The position numbers and the translations under genes were made by a program. Source: Alphaproteobacteria bacterium (lineage in GTDB: Bacteria; Pseudomonadota; Alphaproteobacteria; Rhizobiales; Devosiaceae). Taken from it: a DNA stretch of 64,000 nucleotides. Below are positions 63,940 through 64,000 of the stretch, piece after piece. The stretch lies in contig JAHJWO010000007.1 in the NCBI GenBank assembly GCA_018828145.1, positions 1 to 64,000 on the forward strand. Direction: 5' to 3'. Under the pieces are notes generated by a model that was given only the letters and a program-made list of their open reading frames with translations, was not told the origin of the DNA and made no database searches. Numbering within the stretch: position 1 is the stretch's first letter; each line of letters opens with the position of its first letter.

Positions 63940-64000
63940 ATGGCCGATACCAATACCAAGCGCCGCACCGCGACCGTGCTGAAGCCGGCGCGCCCACCGC
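63940..64000 (+). CDS. Start of a gene running off the window end
   Basis: An ATG at 63940, preceded by GGGGGCAAGG, opens a frame reading MADTNTKRRTATVLKPARPP that continues to the last base. Only 20 residues are visible, basic in nature. No family can be assigned. Confidence 0.4.
   Translation, partial: MADTNTKRRTATVLKPARPP

Overview
The window looks like a chromosome segment of a GC-rich alphaproteobacterium of the Hyphomicrobiales. A Devosia-like organism is my best guess; it rests on gene content and on a dense family of CCTCCCCC...GGGGGAGG palindromes between genes, not on a ribosomal marker. Supporting traits are the long alphaproteobacterial forms of PstC and PstA, the dnaG-rpoD pair, an AraC-type PobR beside pobA, an IclR-type PcaR-like regulator and an OhrR/Ohr pair. 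No rRNA, phage structural gene, transposase or CRISPR array was seen.

Layout. 1-4.1 kb is an accessory block: a short SIR2-like protein, a 565-residue protein of unknown family, a 199-residue protein with a weak TauD-like patch, and a Ymh/TIGR02391 protein with a HEPN-like R-x4-H motif. Together they resemble the fringe of a defence island. 4.6-8.7 kb is a self-contained aldehyde-oxidation unit: a sigma-54 activator divergent from an aldehyde dehydrogenase and a DUF779 partner, with a recognisable -24/-12 promoter and an upstream palindrome. 8.7-14.7 kb is a sparse, gene-poor stretch: a structured leader candidate, an MFS/Nudix pair, a LamG-like/LysR pair, scattered degenerate repeats, an unusual tRNA-Cys and a normal tRNA-Ile(CAU). 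At 14.7 kb lies a frameshifted membrane protein.

15.4-23 kb carries a PcaR-like regulator and the phosphate operon pstS-pstC-pstA-pstB-phoU-phoB behind Pho-box-like repeats. A second Pho-box candidate lies before cpdB (56.6 kb), which would tie nucleotide scavenging to the same regulon. 23-34.5 kb holds catabolic and transport genes: an APH-like kinase, an MFS exporter, pobR/pobA (4-hydroxybenzoate to protocatechuate), a MocR regulator divergent from an aminotransferase, a YdcZ pair, and two late Weimberg-type enzymes (xylX-like dehydratase and alpha-ketoglutarate semialdehyde dehydrogenase). 34.6-43.3 kb is mostly envelope and small conserved proteins, including an OmpA-like protein with Pro/Glu/Ala-rich and Asn-rich regions.

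43.3-54 kb is housekeeping: rpoD and dnaG, then yihY, an hdeD-like gene, an efflux MFS, a diguanylate cyclase cut short by an amber codon, yqeY and carA. 54-64 kb has an intact zinc metallopeptidase beside a paralogue that lost its HExxH motif, a 750-bp gap with three tight hairpins in a row, cpdB, ohrR/ohr, an ABC exporter, a GNAT, an aldo/keto reductase and a tiny DUF1328 membrane protein. The window ends inside the start of another gene.
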